The notes under the pieces were generated by a model that saw only the letters and a list, made by a program, of their open reading frames with translations, was not told where the DNA came from and did no database searches. From Diphasiastrum complanatum (taxonomy: Eukaryota; Streptophyta; Lycopodiopsida; Lycopodiales; Lycopodiaceae), in contig CM055113.1 in the NCBI GenBank assembly GCA_029204225.1, positions 5,304,647 to 5,368,646 of the forward strand: a stretch of DNA of 64,000 nt, given 5' to 3'. This document shows positions 42,357 through 53,686 of this stretch, one piece after another. Numbering within the stretch: position 1 is the stretch's first letter; every line of letters starts with the position of its first letter. Position numbers and translations under genes: made by a program.

Positions 42357-43745
42357 CAATAAAACATTTAGATTACATTGTGGAAAGTTGCGAAAACAAT
42401 TTTTGATAAAAAACGGCAACAATAAACACTTGGTTTTTGCAAGCGAACGAGCCTCTACGCTTTTCCAAGTGACAATAAAAAATGCCAATGCAAAGCAGAG
42501 TGACATCATTCAATATGAGTTGCAGTGGGTCTTGCAACACATTAGGGGTGGGATGATGTTGGCTGATTCTGACGAATCCCCAAAATGCTCGGCTAGAGCT
42601 ACCCAAGAGCACCTCTCACCTTAGACCGAGGAGGTCTCTGAGAAGACGAGACGAATGAAGACTGAGAGCCGAGAAATGCTAGTTAGGAATGACAAGCAAG
42701 AACTGTGTAAGCCTCACGGTGAATCCCAGAAGATGGAATGACCATGTAGGAACTACTAGTATTTCTAGACAAAGTAATAAATGCAAGTAGACCTCTCTTA
42801 AAGAAAGTAGAGTGAGCCACCTTTTGATGGTGACCTCTAGTGGAGAGCATTATTCTACTTGTAATTTGTGTATTGTGGAAATGCCACTAGGATGCCACCT
42901 AAGGAGCTCTCTTGTTTATTTAAGAGACTCCCTCTCTGTGAAGAGGAGCTTTTTGTGAAATGTACCTACTCCATGCTGAAATGAGAAGAGCCTCCACGAG
43001 TTTTGGTGCATCCATTGAGCTCTTTGATCATGCTTGTTTCTTGAGTAAATACATTCATGATCTTGCCCTTCTCTCCTTTGTGTGTGGTTGTGGTTTGTAG
43101 AGTGGATTAGATTTTCTATTGTCCTAGAGTGGATTAGATTTCATTTTTTGTTTGTGGATTTATGTAGGAATCAACATTAAGGTATACTAAATCGACTGGG
43201 TTTGTGGTGTAGTTCTTGCATATCTCCTTACAGCCCTATTCTTGATGTTTCTGGGATGTCCAAAAATCAAAAGACTGGTTGGTTTCTTGATTCTTGGACT
43301 TCTAAAATGTTGTAGATTAGTTTTTTGTTTTTTGTTTTGTGGATTTATGCAAGTATAGTAGTGTTTAGGATCTAAGTTCAATTCATTTTCGCAGCATTAA
43401 AGTAGGATTTCAGTTATTGTTCAACGGTGTGCATGTTGATTTGATGGTTGAACGCTTTGGCATACATGCTTGACTGATTGTGGTCGTTTATGCATGTGCT
43501 TCAGTGCAAGAGAGACAAACTTGAGTGTCCTCTGACAAGCAGGACAATACTACAATGTTAATCAATCCATTTTGTCTGGTTTGGGCATTAGAATAATAAG
43601 AACACATGTAATGAATGCCCACAAAGCCTGATAACAGGCAGAACCAACCTCGAAACTGTTTTGGAACAAGACGGAAGAACTAGAGCACAAACACGAAAAA
43701 GAAGCAAAAAAACCAACAAATTCTGAAGTACAGAATCTGTAAACA
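42357..43745 (+). repeat. Composite of dispersed repeats, including an LTR-like piece
   Basis: 42357-42565 matches 12526-12740 inverted. 42566-43275 is present only here. It includes TTTATTTAAGAGACTCCCTC (about 42918), a TATA-like element followed by CT-rich sequence, and CCTCCACGAGTTTTGGTGC (about 42991), similar to CTCTCCACGAGTTTTGTAC in the C3a LTR, so it is probably LTR-derived. 43276-43745 is the repeat seen at 35903-36317. Confidence 0.5.
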
Positions 43746-43925
43746 TCAGATATCACTACATCATGGGCAAGGTTCTCAACAAGGAGGTAAGCTTACCATA
43801 CTATAGAACGCAGGACATGCTTGCAGATGTATTCACGAAGGCATTAAGTGTTAATGCACACAACAAGTTTTGTGCATTGCTTAGTCTGAAGATCAAGGCA
43901 TTCACGGATCCAGATTAAGGGGGGG
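43746..43925 (+). pseudogene. Copia C2 RNase H C-terminus and polypurine tract
   Basis: Encodes RYHYIMGKVLNKEVSLPYYR, TQDMLADVFTKALSVNAHNK and FCALLSLKIKAFTDPD with a stop at 43915, then AGGGGGGG at 43917-43925 as polypurine tract before the LTR TG. Better preserved than the minus-strand copy at 12160-12337, which has the same neighbours in inverted order. Confidence 0.75.
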
Positions 43926-44194
43926 TGTTGGATTGATCTCCTCGACTCTCCTAAATCCTATGTTAATTTGCCTCCATTCATGCTGCTGTATTTTACTCAT
44001 GTTGTCGCATAGTTTGCATATTTACATGTAAATAAGACAGGCGAAACACGCGACTGTCTGCATAAACACAAATAAATTTCTAGAGGCGAAAAATGCGACA
44101 CTGTGTTTTTACACGTGACTTGTGATAGGCGAAAAAGACAACACTACCCTACAAATGCCGAAGGTACCTTGTAAATCAAATTTTAAGGCATTTG
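43926..44194 (+). repeat. Copia C2 3' LTR, truncated by G1 copy B LTR
   Basis: Starts TGTTGGATTGATCTCCTCGA after the polypurine tract and runs to GGCATTTG at 44194, where the G1 LTR begins. Copy A has the same arrangement inverted. A 22-base piece near 11908-11930 of copy A (ACTTTTCCATTAGGACACC) is missing here. Confidence 0.75.
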
Positions 44195-45016
44195 TGTTGG
44201 AAGTATTTCTAGTGTGTGCGGTGGCTAGATCTACTTACAGGTGTAGTATAGGGATGTAGAGATTCGTCCACTTTTTAAGTTTCTATCAAGGTTCAAACAG
44301 AAATGCGAAACTAAGAAGTAATGACATAAGTACTAAGGCTTACCCAAGTAGTGCTCAAAACGGAAATGAAACTATCTAAGGTGATAAAATACAAACCCTT
44401 GCTAAGGCTTACCCAACTAGCAAGGTGTTTAATCTAAATTCTACTTAACACCCAAAGGGTAATAAAATAATATGGCGGCTAATATTAAGCAAATAAGCAA
44501 TAAAGAACATGCCACAATAAACCGATGAAAGGGAGGCAAGAGGAGGCCCGAGCACCTTCCCTCAAGCTATGCACCTTTCCAAAGGGAACACAAATGACAT
44601 AGAATGATAATTCTCTAAAATAGAGAGCAAGATAGCTTAATCTCAAAAGTGTTGGTTACAATGCAAATACCTCTCCTCTTATGGAAAGGAGGGTCTTCCA
44701 TAAGTGTCTACTAACTTATGGGACTAATTTGTTTCTAGCTTTTCAAGAACTTCTAACTTAGGATTTAGAACTTCAAATTTCTTAACTTAGGAAAACTTAA
44801 GATAAAATATTTCTAGTCTTAAGTTTCCTAAGTCTAAGTTTTAAATCTAAGTTTAAGCTATTTTATTATTATTTAAGCTTCTACTCATGGACTTACAAAA
44901 CACATGCCATGGCTTGAAGTTTATTGACAGATACTCATACGTGGTCTTACAAAACACATGTCACGTAGTTTTATTATTATTTTTTTATTTTCTCTGTGTT
45001 AGCACAGTTGCTAACA
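44195..45016 (-). repeat. 3' LTR of G1 copy B (822 bp)
   Basis: On the minus strand starts TGTTAGCAACTGTGCTAACA at 45016 and ends CTTCCAACA at 44195. It has the same length and the same terminal hairpin as copy A, with the same flank (CAAATGCCTTAAAATTTG read on the minus strand). Confidence 0.85.
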
Positions 45017-45028
45017 TTATTTCCCTCC
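45017..45028 (-). promoter_or_regulatory. Polypurine tract of G1 copy B
   Basis: Minus strand GGAGGGAAATAA sits between the ORF3 stop and the LTR, as in copy A. Confidence 0.7.
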
Positions 45029-46981
45029 TTATTGGATTGGTGGTCCCACACCAATCGATGCCTTTTCGTCCTGGATCTTTTGTGCTTCTTGGAGGCGAGA
45101 CTGTTGCTGTCGGGAGTGGTAGATTGTCATGCTGATGCCCTCCATCATTTGCCACCGTAATTTGTTGAGGAAGGGCATGGGTTTGTAGTAATGGAGCATA
45201 CCCTGGAGAAAGTTATGGGTTTTCCATAGCTCCACCATATCAATGTGTAGGGCGGAAGTGAGTGCAGCACGATAATAGAGCCTTGCAATGTTGATATGGT
45301 CGTCTTGCGTCCGCAAGGGTTTATTGATGTCAAGGGCGATTGGGGGTAACCCTCGATCCCAAAAACCTCTGAGTTCTGCTAGAAATGCCACCAGGCCGCA
45401 ATTATCCGCAAAGTATCTGACATTGCGATCAGGATTGCCATGGTGCTTCTGGTAGAATACTCGGCAGTTGGTGACCATGTCTTCGGCTAAGTTGCCAGTA
45501 TCCACGCCTGTGAGCTTAGGCCAAAAGATTTTGTTCTTGACCTTGGTGGCAGGAAACGGTTCTCGCCTCGCTACTGGATAGTAATAAGGATTGGTGCGCA
45601 TGTAGGAGGGAGCTTCGAGATACCGTGCCATGGAGGTCCTACTTTGCAGGAAGAGCTGATGACGCCAGAGAGGTTGTGGATCCAGGAGTTTGACTGCTGC
45701 TTTATGTGTCTGACACTGGTCCAAGTCTGGCAGTATGTAGCCACCTCGCTCTTTCGTTGTTGGATACTTCTTTGCAAACTCCTGAGAGTTGCGCAACTCT
45801 TTGTTTGGTTCTGTGGGCGTGATTCTATGCCAGATGGTTGGGGCTTCAGAGGCAATCTCGTGTTCGGTTTGTGGATCGGGATCAAGAGATAGCGGAGGCG
45901 AGGGGCTAGCTTCTACAATTCTTTGTGACTCAGGAGAAAATTGTCGTGGAATGAAGGTTGGGTTAGTGGTGTCGAGGGGATTAGAAGCGGTGGAAGGGAA
46001 AAGAAAATGTTGGGAGCTGGTACCCCCAGAGCCCGATGGATTGGTTGGTGTTTGAGCTCCTTGCCCTAGGGGTTGGCCTTGAAATACAGAGCCTTGAGTG
46101 GCAGGAGGAGGCTGTTGAAATCCTGCTCCATCTCCACCATCTGGTCCATCAGAGTGGTGCCCCGAATCATGGAATTGGGCATGCTCTGCAGGAACCGACG
46201 GTGTCGACTGGGCAGCAGCCTTTAAGCGTTCTTCCAGGGTGGCTATGTGCTGGTTTAGGGCCTCGACGGAAGCAATGTATGATTGTTGTAATTTTGAGTA
46301 TTGCTCTGTTGTGGCTTTCAGCTTCTGGGCCAGCGTTTGATAGGCCACCACTGGAATGGCAGTTCCCTCAGGAATAGCTGGTGGTGCGAAGTCGTTGAAG
46401 TCCACCATTTCCAACTTTTCCTTCATAGCGGAATGTGCTACTTGTGAATCTGCTACAGCCTCATCCTTCTCGGCTTTGAGGGTATCGATGGTTTGCTACA
46501 TGTTGGATACCTTCAGTTGGAGCTGGTTTTGGAGATGGATTAGCATCTGCTGCTGTTGTTGATTGTAATTTGTGAGGTTCTAAATCTGCAGCTGCTGTTG
46601 TTTGTTTTCCTCCTCCAGCCTTTCTTTTTCTTTCTGAAGGTCCGCCATAGCACCATCGTCAAATTGTCGCATAGTAAACTGTCCCCCTAGGGTGCCGAAT
46701 AGATTGTATTGGAGCTCATTCACCAACCATACCGCTTTTTGGGCTGTAAGGGGCAACTACTCCCAACGACCAATGTCAGGGAGGGTTCGTGTGTAGTTAG
46801 GATATGCCATGGGGTTAAATGGTTGGAAAATCTGGAACAGGGCTAGACGGAGATGTATGAAAGGCAGGTGGAGGTGATTGTGGATTGAGGGGTGAGGAGG
46901 TACTATGTGGCGGAGAGTGTGGGATTGGGTTAGTGGTGACAATGGTTGATGGTAATGCAGTTAGTAATTGTAATGCAAAAT

Positions 46982-47072
<91 letters not shown>

Positions 47073-48193
47073 ACTTGAAAGAGGGAAGGAGAAAGGAAGG
47101 AGGAAGAGGAAGGGAGAAACGGAGAGAAAATTGGAGAATCGGAACTGTGGAGTCAAGTAGGGAGGCGATTTGTAGAGGGGAGGGCTTTTGTGGAAGTGTG
47201 GAAGGGAAGCCCGTGTTGAGAGTTAGTGAGGGTGTGGAGGTGGTAGTAAACGGTGGGGGTGGTGGTGGGAGTGTGAGAGCAAGTGATGGCAAGGAGATTG
47301 TCTGTGTGGACGGAATCACACCCATAGGATCAGAACCGGAAGTGCTTGCCATTTTGGAGCTACCTACTGCTGCTGCTACTGCTTGTTAGCGTTGTTGGGC
47401 CTGGTTAAGTAAGGCCGCCTGCTGCTCTAGGACTTTCTTTGGGACCTGAGATGGTTTAAGGCTCCCTTCGAATTCAGCATATTCTACCCCGATGTCGATG
47501 GATAGAATGTCATGCGGGACATATGCTTCTGTGCTGACCGCCTTCCCTTTCTGCTTCTTAGTAGGTGGGGCTGGTGAGACTGGTTTAGATTTCGGTTGGG
47601 GGGCGGCTCGCTTTTTTGTGCTTGGATAAAAAGCATCCAGCTCCTTGATGGCAGTAGCCGCCTTAGACCCCAATTGCTTGGTGACCAACATGTGGAGGAG
47701 ATACCCACCTTTGGTAGTTGATTTGCGGGCTTTCAGAGCTCCGCACAGCTTCTCCGCTACCTTCTCAGCCCACTTAAAATTTTGAGTGGGGTCGTCCATG
47801 GTGAGGGTCAGAGAGAAGAGATCGCTCGGTGGGATGCAAATCCATTTTGGTAGTATGTACTGCGACCATGGTGACGAGGATCTATGAGGCGGCCCGTAGA
47901 TGGGGATCCGTGATGAGGCGGATAGCGATCCCATCTTGGTTTGGGAAATGGTTTTGCCGTCGTCTGTCAGAAACTTGGTAAAGTACTTGGCATCATAGCT
48001 GGTGCCCTTTCCATGGATTGTCTCTCTGAGATTAGGAAAGCTACCGCTTTGAAGATCCCCAGGAGAGACGTTGATAATAGTATAGCTATCACTCTTGGAT
48101 GTAATCCGAAAAGTTTGGAACTCATCCGAATAGGTCAAGTAGGCTGCTCGGATGAGGCTCTCGCTCTGCTGGTCTCGGAAAAGTGTCAGATCA
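45029..48193 (-). pseudogene. G1 'ORF3', copy B
   Basis: Inverted partner of 7899-11039. The C-terminal half is a clean frame of 465 codons (46426 to 45029) covering the end of the coiled coil, the Pro/Gly linker and the conserved C-terminal region. The N-terminal part is open from 48138 to 47386 and lacks the one-base deletion seen in copy A. Defects: the first 46 or so codons and the leader are removed by a deletion of about 600 bases at 48193. TAA at the same point as copy A's TGA (47386). Two TAG codons in the coiled coil, near 46498 and 46582, where copy A has CAG. An inserted GT/GA microsatellite interrupts the Pro-rich part (46983-47100). Copies A and B together show the family's layout, and conservation is highest in the C-terminal region. 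Confidence 0.75.
46983..47075. repeat. (GT)n(GA)n compound microsatellite inside ORF3 copy B
   Basis: About 50 bases of GT followed by about 40 of GA (with an A interruption). With adjacent purine-rich sequence to about 47140 it is absent from copy A, where about eight bases occupy the same place (near 9090-9098). Confidence 0.9.
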
Positions 48194-48553
48194 ATTCTAT
48201 CTGAGATGCTATGAAATTTTTTTGTCTGAAACTAATGACTTTTGTGGTTTTCTCAGAGAAGACTGTTGGTATACCTGATCTGATAGTATCTTGATGGGTG
48301 GAACAAGAAATCACAGCAAAAATGTGGTCGAAATGGCATACAAATAGTAAAAAGGGAGAAGAGAAAAAAAAGTAGAAAAGAAGCAGCTAATACATATCAA
48401 GATAAAAGCAGGGTTCGTTGTACTTTCTCAGTCGACTCCCATTGACTACAATGTCAAGGATATCGCCTTGAAGGGTTTGGAGTTGGACTTCTCTGGATCT
48501 GTAAGCTGTCTGCTTGCAAATCGTATAGGATAATCCTTCTTCTAGTCACATGG
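48194..48553 (-). repeat. G1 copy B spacer and integrase tail
   Basis: Minus strand carries RNase H start, the same junction (about 48495-48520) to the integrase C-terminal tail (VNGSRLRKYNEPCFYLDI, to about 48390), and the first part of the spacer, which breaks at AGATAGAATT (48193) into ORF3 codon 47. Confidence 0.75.
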
Positions 48554-50022
48554 CTACGTCAAAATTGTTCCAATGGCGTATTTTGAGGCATCCGTATGAA
48601 TATGAAACTCTAATGTCCAATCTGGAGAACGCAGTATTGGTGCTGAAGATAATGGTTTTTTTAACTTTCCAATGGCTTCTAATGCCTCTACTGTCCAAAT
48701 AGGAACAATAGTTAATTTGTATATAGGTCGTCCTAAATCCGCAAAGAAGATAATAAAAATTCGATAGTAGTTCGCATGACCCATAAACACATAAACTTCT
48801 CGAATTGTTGCGGGCAGTGGCAATTCCACAATAACTTTGATTTTAGAATAAGCGGTGGCAATACCATGTCTTGATATCACATGTCCAAACACCACTCCGT
48901 GAGAAACCCATATCTGGCATTTTTCTGGATTTAGAGAAATTTGATATTTGTGGCATCTTTCAAAGACTTTCTCCAATCGATCCAAGTGGTCTGTATCTGT
49001 ACAATGAACTCCCAGGTCGTCCAAGTAAATTTCAAAGAATTTATGCAGATAATCTTTAAAGGCAAATTGCATTACTCTTTGGAATGAACTTGGTGCATTA
49101 CAGAGTCCAAACGACATTGCTTTGTAAGCATAGGTGCCCCATTCTGTTGCAAAAGCAGTTTTGTGACGATCGGCAGGTGCAATCTTAATCTGGTTGTAAC
49201 CACTAAATCCATCCAGGAAACTATATGCTTCCGTTCCAACAAGGCGATCCAAAATGCTTTCATTTAAAAGGTAACGAAAAGTGATCCTTCCGTGTCACTT
49301 TATTCAATGCTTTGAGATTCACACAGATTCGCAATTTCCCATTTTTCTTAGGAACAATGACAATCGGTGAAATTCATTTGGTATGCTCGATCTCATAAAT
49401 GAAATCGGCGTCAAGCAATCTCTGAAATTCTTTCTTTATCAAATCTGCCACATTAGGATTACAACGATAAAACTTTGTAACCTTTGGTACTACATCAGGT
49501 ACTAAAGGTATGGTATGTTCAATGACTGATGTCGGAATACCCTTCAAATCTTGATAGTCCATGCAAAACAATCTTGATACTTAATAAGTAACAAATGAAG
49601 TGCTTGATACTGCTCAGGAGTAAGTTGTGATCCCACTTGTACAATCTTTTCCGGTTCTCTTGGTTCTGCAAGATTCATTGGTTGCGTCCTAGCTGGGCCA
49701 TTGTAAACCTCTTTAGATTCTGGCATGTGTTCTTCAGGTTCACGATGTGCTTTAGGTAACATGATAACCACATCATCCAGTGTATAATGTTTAAAATGCT
49801 CTGGCATATCATGCTGGACTACATTTGCTTGTTCTTTTTCGAAAGGACTTGTCTTGGATCTTCATTTAGTCTTCTTAGCAAAAATTGATCGTGGAGGTGA
49901 TGACTTTCGGGATGATAAATCTTTCTTCACAGGTGAAGACTTCCTAGACGATGATGTCTTGTTGGAGATCTGACTTGAAGAATCATTCTTGACTTTTCCT
50001 TTGTCTTTATCCAATAGAGGTA
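48554..50022 (-). pseudogene. Gypsy G1 copy B reverse transcriptase
   Basis: Minus-strand frames 50022-49374 (YKxxLDDVVIMLPKAHREPE, VPKVTKFYRCNPNVADLIKK, LLDADFIYEIEHTK with the same TGA as copy A) and 49252-48554. The latter has AYSFLDGFSGYNQIKIAPAD, TAFATEWGTYAYKAMSFGLC, YLDDLGVHCTDTDHLDRLEK with an intact YLDD box, and FHIHTDASKYAIG. Frameshifts lie near 49560 and 49255. At 50022 homology ends inside the linker (…DKGKSK / PLLD), five bases into what would be the region next to the tRNA-related segment, so gag and protease are missing. Confidence 0.85.
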
Positions 50023-50730
50023 TTTAACCTAAACTCGTCATTTGATGGTGAATCAAAAGTTTTACAAATATAGTATGAAGTAATGTGAATTGTTTTTTTA
50101 GCCCAATTTGACAACTAAAGAGTGAAAGGTAGGAAGTGTTCAAAAGTACAGATATTCATTTTGAACATTGGGAAACATACGTCAACAACATTATAAGTGC
50201 TCGGAAGCTGAAGTATTCCAGTTGAATGCTAGGAAGCGTTCGAGGGCGCACAGTACACTTCGACAATTGATTTGCGAGGTAATAATTATTATTATTATTA
50301 TCATTTCGCATTATCTTGCTTAAAGAGAAAAAATTGTAATGTTTATGTTCTAATATTATATTCAAAGTTACTCTTTTTAAAGATAAAATTTTCTGGTAAT
50401 TTGATTATTATGTATCGAGCTGAAATTAAGACCACATGGCAACTTTTGAAAATTTAAGGTTGTATTTTTCATAAGTAAAAAATCTAGAAACTCCTTGAGT
50501 TTGAAAGAAACCTACAAATTTCATTAGTAGTAGGTTTTTTAGTAGGTTAAAAAAATGATTTTTCAAGAGCAGTGGTGCATTGAGCTAGTCTACATGTGAA
50601 CTCTATTAAAGGACCAAAGTTACTAGTCCGTGACATTATGATGTCCATCATTTGGGAAAAACCACTCCTTCAAGTGTTTTGATGATCCACACATAGACAC
50701 ACGCACACTCTCTTTCTCTCATGCATGCAT

Positions 50731-50763
<33 letters not shown>

Positions 50764-50879
50764 AACAAAAGCATACCTAAATCATCTCTCATTAAGTGAT
50801 CATGAAACACTCTATCGTTTGTACACAAGGTTAAATGCATATATTAGGTTTTTTTTTTCCTTGGTGGTTATCGTGTTCA
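50023..50879. other. AT-rich stretch with small microsatellites, no gene
   Basis: (TTA)n at about 50280-50300 and alternating (CG)n(CA)n at about 50731-50763. Nothing coding is recognised. Confidence 0.5.
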
Positions 50880-51508
50880 GCGACAGTAATATTCACCAAG
50901 ACGTACAGAGTATCGACGTCACAGACTGCTTCGTTTCCTACGAATCCGTGATCTCGATCCACGCGCCCGTCTTATTGTCATACATATCCACTTTTAAGCA
51001 TCCTTCGTTTCCTCCCTCTGGTGGTTCGAAGGCTCTGACCGACGTTTCTATCAACCATCCGAAGGTTGACATCGTATAAGTCTTCCGCTCTCCATTCCAG
51101 TGGTGCCAACGGGTTCATTGTCGGAATATTGATTTTATTCCACCGATCAGCTATGTATATTGGAAAAGCACTTCGATCGCGATCACCTTGATACAGTTCG
51201 TAAAGGACAAGCCAAGGCCGCGTGGGAGGGCAAGCAAGGGATACACGCCGGCGAAAATGATCCGAACGCACGAAGCGTCTCCAAGCAGGACATACAGCAC
51301 ATGCTCGCAGCAAGCTCGGAAAATCTAGACACTGAAAGATTTTCTCTAGCAAAAAAGCAGGCAAATCAGATAAGTGCAAAAGCTGACGTGGTCTGGGATC
51401 AGGCCGAGGTGGTCTGGGATCAGGCACGTTATCCGAAGGCGGAGGAAGCAGTGCATGATGCCAACTACGATTCACAACACCATCCTGTGCTTCTTCTTCC
51501 ATCGCCAT
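50880..51508 (-). pseudogene. F-box/kelch-type protein, 5' part
   Basis: Minus strand; first good ATG at 51508 (a second at 51502). After a Pro/Arg-rich stretch in which DPRPPRP is partly duplicated, the F-box reads HLSDLPAFLLEKIFQCLDFP (about 51391-51332) and LLRACAVCPAWRRFVRSD. Next come the plant F-box family's RPWLVLYEL and AFPIYIADRWNKI (about 51236-51130). F-box proteins bind SKP1 and present substrates to SCF ubiquitin ligases; kelch repeats usually follow. The frame stops at 50978. The family-like continuation EGGNEGCLKVDMYDNKTGAW lies in another frame (about 51035-50950), indicating a frameshift near 51040, and a further TAG follows at about 50940. The kelch domain is mostly missing. 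Codon use is much more GC-rich than the surroundings, which supports a host gene origin. Confidence 0.7.
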
Positions 51509-51534
51509 CGCCGCCCCCACGCTCAAAACACACT

Positions 51535-51720
51535 CTATCTATCTCTCCATATCTATCTATCTATATATCTGTATCTATCTCTCTCTCTCTCTCTCCCCTT
51601 TTGGCAACAAAACGCTTGGCATATAAATCGTCTATTACGCTCGGCATATAAATCGTCTATTATAGTAATCGTTGCCTTTGCACGTTGGTTATTGTAGCGT
51701 AATCGTTGCCTTTGCACGTT
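51535..51720. repeat. CT/TATC microsatellites and duplicated segments 5' of the F-box gene
   Basis: (TATC)n/(CT)n at 51535-51597 would form a GA-rich 5' untranslated region for the minus-strand F-box gene. Beyond it, GC(T/C)(T/C)GGCATATAAATCGTCTATTA is repeated twice (about 51615-51663) and TAATCGTTGCCTTTGCACGTT twice (about 51667 and 51701). The duplicated ATATAAAT on the other strand is only loosely TATA-like. Confidence 0.6.
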
Positions 51721-52129
51721 CGTAATCCCTTAATGATGGAAGATCAGTATATATCTCAGTGGGTGGTGGTTCAATTATTAGGACGAATTCTAGGATTGTA
51801 ACCACATTCTGAATCAAATGATTCACGAAAAAAGTTTGGAGGATTCAAAATGTTGTTTGATATTTATAGATTCTAGTGTTTTGCAGTGAGAGGATTACAA
51901 AATGGCACACCGATCTTATGATACTATAGATATAGCGGAGAGGGCACTTCAAGAATGATCCCTAACTCTACCTTGTAGGTTGAGAATAGGATCCAAAACT
52001 ACAATGAGCATTGCCATTTTGGATCAGAACAACTTAAATGTTACTGCAAGATAACACCAGATTAGAACAAACACACCTTTTATAAGAGACACACCTGTTC
52101 GCGCGTCAACGCACTTCCAGCACTGGCAA
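51721..52129. other. Stretch without a recognised feature
   Basis: No open frame of interest and no match elsewhere in the window was noticed. Confidence 0.4.
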
Positions 52130-52650
52130 AAAGTTGAGAAAAACAGGCATTGTTTAATCATCTAGATTGAATGGAATGCAATGGCATCCAAGCTTGACAA
52201 TACTATTTAATGAGAGAATAGTCACTGATGCCATAAGCAAAGCTTACCTCCCAGCTTCCAAAGTGGTGTTTGCCACCATCTTTGCACGGATCATGTATCT
52301 ACTTGATCGATCCCACATCAGCACAAAAATCTTCACTATCGTGGGCTATCTTTACAGCACAACTTACAAGGCGACTGATTGCCTCCGAGCTAGCCAAAAA
52401 ACAAGCCAATATAGCTATAGCACAAGGGCAGTTTCAAATTTCACATTATCCCACTTAGACATACAGTTCATCCTTCAAAGAAGTCGGAAAGGTGTCCTAT
52501 GATAGACAGCACAAAACAAAATAAACAAAAAACGACCCGCTTCTGAAAATCACTCCTTACAAACGATCCGCTTCAGACGAATTCGCATCCCAAGATGGCT
52601 GTCAACGAAAGACACTCACCTAGCTACCACAATGACAGCAAATTCTTCAC

Positions 52651-52687
<37 letters not shown>

Positions 52688-53270
52688 CCCTAGTGGATGA
52701 TGGGATTCGCTTCAACTGTACCTGTAGTCCTGAGCGAATGTAGCAGACAACTCTCCGTTGTTCTTCGTTCTCCAAGTGTGCTTGTTCCCCTGATGTGGCA
52801 AAAAGGAATCGATTATGCTCTTGGTTATACTGCGCTCTCCAAGTGTGCTTCTTCCCCTGATGTGGCAAGAGAAAACAGCGATTATGTAGCACAAATTGAC
52901 CTTGTTCTTCAGACGAATTCGCATCTCAGGATGGCTGTCAATGAAACTAACTCCTACCACAATCACAACAAATGCTTCACCACTCTCTTTTGTGTCAGCA
53001 GCTTTGGCTTCTTCCTCTCTATCGTCAATAGCTCTCTCTCTCTCTTTGCTGGTGCATGATAGGATTAGCTTCAGCTCGAGGCTCGCTCGCTCGCTCGCTC
53101 TCTCTCTCTCTCTTGCTCTCTCTCTCTCTGTGCTGGTGGATGATTGGATTCTTGAGAACCTACAGAGAAAGATCTCTCTCTCTCTATCTATCTATCTCTC
53201 TCTCTCTCTGCTGGTGGATGATTCGATTCTTGAGAACCTACAGAGAAAGAGAGAGAGAGATTTTGATTGG
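52130..53270. repeat. Inverted copy of the dispersed tandem-structured repeat
   Basis: Reverse complement of 12741-13740, with about 110 extra bases at about 52350-52490. It contains (CT)n at 52650-52685, two CAAGTGTGCTT(C/G)TTCCCCTGATGTGG copies at about 52774 and 52840, and a repeated GTGGATGATT(G/C)GATTCTTGAGAACC at about 53136 and 53212. The second of these extends beyond the copy near 12741. Confidence 0.65.
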
Positions 53271-53395
53271 TTTATGATTTAGAAGGTATCATGAACATAT
53301 ACAGTTTCTATTTTATTATATATCAAATCTTAATCACAACCTTTGATCTTAATGCATATCTATGTTTTACAATGTGCCACGTGATTATCGTCTTT

Positions 53396-53475
53396 GAGCA
53401 TATAGCTCAAATTTAAGCATAGGACAAAATTGTAAGAGCATATAGCTCAAATTTAAGCATAGGACAAAACTGTAA
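53396..53475. repeat. 40-bp unit duplicated in tandem
   Basis: GAGCATATAGCTCAAATTTA plus 20 further bases, repeated once with a single T/C difference. Confidence 0.9.
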
Positions 53476-53602
53476 AAATTTTGCTTTTATTTTGGCCTTG
53501 CTTTGCAAATGCAATACTCTATGATGGCATCCTAAACCTATAAGACATGAACCTTAGTTGAGAGTTAAACTAATATGCACGTGTTACAAATACATGCAAA
53601 TA

Positions 53603-53686
53603 ACACATAATGCATGAGGCCAAACTAGCTATAAATTTGTCACAACACATAATGCATAAGGCCAAACTAGCTACAGATTTTTCATG
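53603..53686. repeat. 42-bp imperfect tandem duplication
   Basis: ACACATAATGCATGAGGCCA... is repeated after 42 bases with about six differences. Confidence 0.8.

Noticed and set aside
42566-43553. Helitron or solo LTR inserted in copy B relative to copy A
   Set aside because: No TC...CTRR ends, no TG...CA ends with target duplication at the edges; the edge at 43553 is shared with the repeat at 36190, so a deletion in copy A explains it better.
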